From the NCBI GenBank assembly GCA_023053575.1, contig JAKZAP010000144.1, positions 1 through 64,000 on the forward strand: DNA of 64,000 nucleotides. Reading direction: 5' to 3'. Origin of the DNA: Branchinecta lynchi. Its lineage: Eukaryota; Arthropoda; Branchiopoda; Anostraca; Branchinectidae. The notes below the pieces were generated by a model, which saw nothing but the letters and a program-made list of their open reading frames with translations, ran no database searches and was not told where the DNA came from. Below are positions 58,686 through 64,000 of the stretch, one piece after another (within the stretch, counting starts at the first letter, position 1; every line of letters begins with the position of its first letter). The translations under genes were made by a program, and so were the position numbers.

Positions 58686-60845
58686 TACTGACCATGCAGT
58701 GGCCGCTGCATGAAAACGAGATGAAATGGGGTCGCTGACCATGCAGTGGCTGCTGCATGAAAAGGAAATTGGACAAAGGTTGTAATCATTCAGCCGTCAC
58801 TGCAAGGAAACGAACACAGATGGGGTCGCTGATCTTGCACTGTCAGCTGCATGAAAAGGAAATTCAACAAATTGTGTAATCATGTAGCCCTCACTGCATG
58901 GAAACGAACTCAGATGGGGTCGCTGATCTTGCAGTGGCATCTGCATGAAAACAGAATCAAATTGGGTCGCTGATCACGCAGCGGTCACTGCATGGAAACG
59001 AAATCAAATGTGGTCGCTGATCACGCAGCGGTCACTGCATGGAAACGAAATCAAATGTGGTCGCTGATCATGCAGTGGCCGCTGCAGGAAAACGAAAACA
59101 AATTGGGTCGCTGATTATGCAGCGGCCACTGCATGAAAACGAACTCAAATGGGGTCGCTGATTATCCTGTGGCCGCTGCATGAAAACGTAATTGGACAAA
59201 GGTCGTAATCATGCAGCCGCCACTGCATGGAAACGAACTAAGATGGGGTCACTGATCCTGCTGTGGCTGCCGCATGAAAACATACTCAAATGGTGTTGCT
59301 GGTCATGCAGTGGCCGCTGCATGAAATTGAAATGAAATGGGGTCGCTGACCATGCAGTGGCCACTGCATGAAAAGGAAATTGGACAAAGGTTGTAATCAT
59401 GCAGCCGTCACTGCATGGAGACGAACTCAGATGGGGTCGCTGATCTTGCAGTGCCCGCTGCATGAAAACGAACTCAAATGGGGTCGCTGATCATGTAGTG
59501 GCCGCTGCATGAAAACATACTCAAATGAAGTGGCTGATCATGCAGTGGCCGCTGCATGAAAACGAAATCAAATTGGGTCACTGACCATGCAGTGGCCTCG
59601 ACATGAAAAGGAAATTGGACAAAGGTTGTAATCATGCAGCCGTCACTGCATGGAGTCGAACTCAGAGGCCACTGCATGGAAACGAAATCAAATGGGGTTG
59701 CTGATTATGCAATGGCCGCTGCATGAAAACAAAATCAAATGGGGTCGCTGATCATGCAGCGGCCACTGCATGGAAACAAAATCAAATGAAATCGCTGATG
59801 AGGTCATGGGGTCACATGAAAACAAAATTGGAAAAAGGTCGTAATCATGCAGTGGCCATTGCATGGAATCGAAAGAAAATGGGGTCGCTGATCATGCAGT
59901 AGCCGCTGCAAGAAAATGAAATCAAATGGGGACGCTAATCATGTAGTGACCGCCTCCTGAAAAGGAAATTCGACAAAGTTCGTAATCATGTAGCCATCAC
60001 TGCAGGGAAACGAACTCAGATGGCGACGCTTATCTTGCAGTGTCAGCTGCATGAAAGCGAAATTGACAAAGGTCGTAATCATGGAGCCACCGCTGCATGG
60101 AATCAAATGGGGTCGCTGGTCATGCAATGATTGCATGCAAACAAAATCAAATGGGGTCACTGATCATGCAGCGGCCACTGCATGGAAACAAAATCAAATG
60201 AAGTCGCTGATGGGGTCATGTGGTCGCATGAAAACAAAATTGGAAAAAGGTCGTAATCATGCAGCGGCCATGAAAACGAAATCATTTCGGGTCGCTGATC
60301 ACGCAGCGGTCACTGCATGGGAACGAAATCAAATGTGGTCGCTGATCATGCAGTGGCCGCTGCATGAAAACGAAATCAAATTGGGTAGCTGATCATGCAG
60401 CGGCCACTGAATGGAAACAAAATCAAATGAAGTCGCTGATGGGGTTTTGGGGTCGCATGAAAACAAAATTGGAAAAAGGTCGTAATCATGCAGCCGCCAT
60501 TGCATGGGATCGAAATAAAATGGGGTCGCTGATCATGCTCAGCGACACAAGATCAGCGACTCGCTGATCATGTAGTGGCCGCTGCATGAAAAGGAAATTT
60601 GACAAAGGTCGTAATCATGCATCCGCCACTGCATGGAAACGAACTCAGATGGGGTCGCTGGTCATGCAGTGGCTGCCGCACGAAAACGAAATCAAATGGG
60701 GTCGCTGATCATGTAGTGGCCGCTGCATGAAAAGGAAATCCGACAAATTTCGTAATCATGTAGCCGTCACTGCATGAAAACGAACTTGGATGGGGTCGCT
60801 GATCTTGCAGTGTCAGCTGCAGGATAGGTCAACTTTTGAACTAAG
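58686..60845 (+). repeat. 47-bp satellite B, block 4
   Basis: The longest satellite B block, about 2.2 kb, with the same 47-bp unit and all three sub-types. Segments are shared with blocks 1 and 3; for example the CAGCTGCAGGATAGGTCAAC segment occurs at about 51,578 and 60,817. The open frames within it are repeat by-products. It ends at an orientation switch near 60,846. Confidence 0.92.
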
Positions 60846-60925
60846 ACATGCAGCTGCCACTGCAAGATCAGCGACCCCATCTGAGTTCGTTTCCATGCAG
60901 TGACGGTTACATGATCAGCGACATA
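60846..60925 (-). repeat. 47-bp satellite B, short inverted piece
   Basis: From ACATGCAGCTGCCACTGCAA onward the sequence is the reverse complement of satellite B units, for about 80 bp. It includes GCGACCCCATCTGAGTTCG, the complement of the CGAACTCAGATGGGGTCGC form. It is the only inverted satellite B piece I noticed. Confidence 0.85.
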
Positions 60926-61055
60926 ATTTTTGGTGAACCGTTAGCTGAAAAAAAAAAAAATTGTGGTTAACTGTTATCTGACCTTTTTGCTCAACTGTTA
61001 ACTGACCTTTTTGGTCAACTGTTAGCTCTCCTTTTTGGTGAACTGTTAACTGTCG
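60926..61055 (+). repeat. Short direct repeats with a GTCAACTGTTA-type core
   Basis: About five imperfect copies of a unit near 22-24 bp, each with (T)nGGTSAACTGTTARCTG. Examples are GTGAACCGTTAGCTG, GTTAACTGTTATCTGACC, CTCAACTGTTAACTGACC, GGTCAACTGTTAGCTCTCC and GGTGAACTGTTAACTG. The core is the same as the inverted repeat beside the TTAGG run at 50,135-50,178. Confidence 0.8.
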
Positions 61056-61195
61056 TTGATCTTGCGACTTTATTTAAAAAAAAAAAATTTTGTTCAGTCA
61101 ACAACCAAAACATTATTTTCCAATTTTTTTTATAACTTGCTAAATCGTTGCCCTTTCGTCATTTTCCCCACCCATTTTCACTTTACTTAAAAGAC
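61056..61195. other. A/T-rich unique spacer
   Basis: About 140 bp with A and T homopolymer runs and no recognisable feature, between the GTCAACTGTTA repeats and the next satellite B block. Confidence 0.6.
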
Positions 61196-62170
61196 ATGCA
61201 TGAAAACATACTCAAATGAAGTGGCTGATCATGCAGTGGCCGTTGCATGAAAACGGAATCAAATTGGGTCACTGACCATGCAGTGGCCTCGACATGAAAA
61301 GGAAATTGGACAAAGGTTGTAATCATGCAGCAGTCACTGCATGGAGACGAACACAGATGGGGTCGCTGATCTTGCAGTGGAAGCTGCATGAAGAAGAAAT
61401 TGGACAAAGTTCGTGATGATGCAACCGCCACTGCATGGAAATGAACTCAAATGGGGTCGGTGATCCTGCAGTGGCTGCTGCATGAAAACATACTCAAATG
61501 GTGTTGCTGATCATGCAGTGGCCTCTGCATGAAAATGAAATGAAATGGGGTCGCTGACCATGCAGTGGCCGCTGCATGAAAAGGAAATTGGGCAAAGGTT
61601 GTAATCATGCAGCCGTCACTGCATGGAGACGAACTCAGATGGGGTCGCTGATGTTGCAGTGGCAGCTGCATGAAGACGAAATCAAATGGGGTCGCTGATC
61701 ATGCAGCGGCCACTGCATGGAAACGAAATCAAATGGGGTTGCTGATCTTGCAATGGCCGCTGCATGAAAACAAAATCAAATGTTGTCGCTGATCATGCCG
61801 CGGCCACTGCATGGAAACAAAATCAAATGAAATCGCTGATGAGGTCATCGGGTCACATGAAAACAAAATTGGAAAAAGGTCGTAATCATGCAGCGGCCAT
61901 TGCAAGGAATCGAAATAAAATGGGGTCGCTGATCATGCAGTGGCCGCTGCAAGAAAACGAAATCAAATGGGGACGCTAATCATGTAGTGACCGCCTCCTA
62001 AAAAGGAAATTCGACAAAGTTCGTAATCATGTTGCCATCACTGCAGGTGATGAGGTCATCGGGTCACATGAAAACAAAATGGGAAAAAGGTCGAAATCAT
62101 GCAGCGGCCATTGCAAGGAATCGAAATAAAATTTGGACGCTAAACATGTAGTGACCGCCTCATGAAAAGG
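61196..62170 (+). repeat. 47-bp satellite B, block 5
   Basis: The same unit and sub-types. It ends in a duplicated stretch: the GATGAGGTCATCGGGTCACA segment occurs at about 61,835 and again near 62,047. The block then passes directly into satellite C at about 62,171. Confidence 0.92.
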
Positions 62171-63488
62171 ATTCTGTCTGCCTTGACTGACTGACTTTAT
62201 GTCTGTGTGTCTGACTGACTGTCTGTGTGTCTGTCTGTCTGGACTGACTGAATTTGTGTCTGTCTGTCTTAACAGACTGTATGCCTGTCTGTCGTCCTGA
62301 CTGAATGTCTCTCGGTCTTGACTGACTCTCTATCTGTCTTGACTGACTGTCTGTCTGTCTTGACTGACTGTCTGTCTGTCTTGACTGACTGTCTGTCTGT
62401 CTTGACTGACTGTCTGTCTATCTTGACTGACTGTCTGTCTGTCTTGACTGACTGTCTATCCGTCTGTCTGTCTTGACTGACTGACTGTATGTCTGTCTGT
62501 CTGTCTGTCTGTCTGTACTGACTGTCTATCTGTCTTGACTGACTTTCTATCTGTCTTGACTGACTGTCTGTCTGTCTTGACTGACTGTCTGTCTGTCTTT
62601 ACTGACTGTCTGTCTGTCTGTCTGTCTTGACTGAGTGACTGTATGTATGTCTGTGTGTCTGTCTGTCTGTTTGTCTCGACTGACTGTCTGTCGGTCTGCC
62701 TTGACTGACTTTCTGTTTGTCTTGACTGACTGTCTGTCTGTCTTGACTGAATGTCTGTCTTTCTTGACTATCTGTCTGTCTGTCTTGACTGTCTGTCTGT
62801 CTGTCTTGAATGACTGACTTTCTGTCTGTGTGTCTGACTGACTGTCTGTCTGTCTGACTGACTATGTGTCTGTCTTTCTGTCTGCCTTGACTGACTGACT
62901 TTATGTCTGTGTGTCTGACTGACTGTCTGTGTGTCTGTCTGACTGTCTGTCTGTCTGACTGACTGTCTGTCCGTCTGTCTGTCTTGACTGACTGTATGTC
63001 TGTCTGTCTGGACTGACTGACTGTGTGTCAATCTGTCTTGACTGACTGTCTGTCTGTCTGACTGACTATGTGTCTGTCTTTCTGTCTGCCTTGACTGACT
63101 GACTTTATGTCTGTGTGTCTGACTGACTTTCTGTGTGTCTGACTGACTGTCTGTGTGTCCGACTGACTGTCTGTCTGTCTGTCTGTTTGTCTTGACTGAC
63201 TGTATGTCTGTCTGTCTGTCCTGACTGATTGTCTGTCGGTCTTGACTGACTATTTGTCCGTCTGTCTGTCTGGACTGACTGAATGTGTGTCTGTCTGTCT
63301 TGACTGACTGTCTGTCTGTCTGTCTCGACTGACTGTATGCCTGTCTGTCGTCCTGACTGTATGTCTCTCGGTCTTGAATGACTCTCTGTCTGTCTTGACT
63401 TACTGTCTATCTGTCTTGACTGACTGTCTGTCTGTCTTGACTGACTGTCTGTCTGTCTTGACTGACTGTCTGTCTGCCTTGACTGACC
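62171..63488 (-). repeat. 21-bp satellite C, inverted orientation, long block
   Basis: About 1.3 kb of CTGTCTGTCTTGACTGACTG-type units in the orientation opposite to 50,232-50,652. CTGT and GACT runs vary in length, and longer sub-blocks are duplicated (for example the CTGACTATGTGTCTGTCTTT segment at about 62,856 and 63,059). The block ends only a few bases before the ATG of the 118-codon gene. There is no gene inside. Confidence 0.93.
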
Positions 63489-63493
63489 TATAA

Positions 63494-63850
63494 ATGTTGA
63501 TTAATAATAAGCGATTACTTTATAAAAAGCAGTATGGAACTGGAATCGGTAGTGTATTCAAAAACATTGTTAATTCCCAGTTATTTCAGACGTCAGCAAA
63601 ACAAATAAAAGATGGGGCTATGTCAATGTATAATAATATTATTAAACCGAGATTTGAGTTGTTGAAAAACAGAGCAATAGAATATGGGAAAGATCTGATC
63701 GATGTAAACAAGAAGGAACTCATTGATGTAATTGGAAACAAAAAATCGAAGAAGGATCTTATCGGTACAAATAAAAGGATTTTAAATCAAAGAAGTCAGG
63801 ACTTGATCAAAACGTTAATGACTGGAAATGGATTAAAGATTCTGAAATAA
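63494..63850 (+). CDS. Small basic virus-like protein (minor-virion-protein style)
   Basis: An intact 118-codon frame ending in TAA 30 bp before the capsid-like start. It is rich in Lys and Asn. It has a glycine-rich, weakly amphipathic N-terminal stretch, YGTGIGSVFKNIV (residues 14-26), then predicted helices with regularly spaced Lys/Ile/Leu (DLIDVNKKELIDVIGNKKSK and DLIGTNKRILNQRSQDLIK). Small basic proteins with a Gly-rich amphipathic N-terminus encoded beside the major capsid gene are known in adenoviruses and Polinton-like viruses, as membrane-active or DNA-condensing virion components. The resemblance is one of style and position, not demonstrated homology. The ATG is 6 bp after the last satellite C step, so the natural 5' end and promoter may have been lost or replaced. 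A TATAAA-like string overlaps the ATG. Confidence 0.55.
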   Translation: MLINNKRLLYKKQYGTGIGSVFKNIVNSQLFQTSAKQIKDGAMSMYNNIIKPRFELLKNRAIEYGKDLIDVNKKELIDVIGNKKSKKDLIGTNKRILNQRSQDLIKTLMTGNGLKILK

Positions 63851-63880
63851 GTTTTATTTAATAATTTCTTTCTTATATAA

Positions 63881-64000
63881 ATGGCAGTAAATAAAGTTAC
63901 CAGTCCGCAATGGAACATTTTTGATGAACCGCTTGTGGATGAAACAGTGGTTAAATATGAATTTAAAGAAATTCGAGAAACAGATGTGAATGTATCTAAT
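63881..64000 (+). CDS. Virus-like capsid-type protein, second copy, 5' end only
   Basis: The gene starts at ATG 63,881 and remains open to the end of the window (40 codons). It begins MAVNKVTSPQWNIFDE and then matches the first copy: the 72 bp from 63,929 to 64,000 are identical to 56,811-56,882. This start is supported by the 30-bp gap after the 118-codon gene, the A/T-rich leader (TATATAAATGG) and the complete N-terminus that the first copy lacks. The function is inferred as for the first copy. Whether this copy carries the same stop codons cannot be seen here. Confidence 0.65.
   Translation, partial: MAVNKVTSPQWNIFDEPLVDETVVKYEFKEIRETDVNVSN

Noticed and set aside
62635..63031. Frames in satellite C rich in Cys/Leu/Val/Ser or Gln/Thr/Asp/Arg.
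   Set aside because: They are translations of CTGT/GACT simple repeats.

Overview
The window looks like subtelomeric or heterochromatic DNA of an invertebrate, most likely an arthropod. This rests on a perfect run of 22 TTAGG units (the telomere repeat of most insects and many other arthropods), on eukaryotic transposon debris (an LTR-retroelement end, a LINE 3' end, a MITE, a MADF-domain fragment), and on AAUAAA-type poly(A) signals rather than bacterial operon signals. About nine tenths of it is tandem repeat.

Layout. Positions 1-50,010 are a 17-bp satellite (unit GTGGGAAAACAAACCTT with a small set of variants), broken once by about 1 kb of LTR-retroelement remnant (5,103-6,150). The satellite runs in + orientation to 9,058, in - orientation from 9,059 to about 46,407, and in + again to 50,010. 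Inside it are higher-order repeats. Four copies of a 3.4-4.3 kb block fill 14.5-30 kb and a 3,587-bp block recurs in the 31-45 kb part; most offsets between copies are exact or near-exact multiples of 17. Positions 50,011-50,120 are (TTAGG)22, followed by a perfect 17-bp inverted repeat.

From 50.2 to 63.5 kb two other satellites alternate. One is a 21-bp GACA/AGTC-type satellite, in opposite orientations on the two sides of one block. The other has a 47-bp unit carrying a near-perfect 22-bp palindrome. They are split by islands: a LINE 3' end plus dispersed repeats (51.9-53.4 kb), a MADF exon with a promoter-like upstream (54.2-54.7 kb), and a MITE, dispersed repeats and virus-like genes (55.7-58.7 kb).

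The only convincing protein-coding material is virus-like. A gene of about 445 codons, resembling the F54H12.2-like proteins of animal genomes that I associate with Polinton/Maverick-type capsid proteins, occurs twice. One copy (56,811-58,100) lacks its first 16 codons and has two in-frame TAA codons. The other starts at 63,881 and runs off the window. Next to them are an intact 102-codon gene (58,138-58,446), possibly a small nucleic-acid-binding protein, and an intact 118-codon gene (63,494-63,850) resembling small basic minor-virion proteins. The inferred gene order is 118-aa protein, capsid-like protein, 102-aa protein, all on the + strand with gaps of 30-40 bp. The two capsid-like copies are 7,118 bp apart with satellite between them, so the virus-like element and the satellite may have been amplified together.

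No tRNA, rRNA or CRISPR array was recognised. The hundreds of long reading frames in the 17-bp satellite are artefacts of a unit with no stop codon in most phases and are not annotated as genes.
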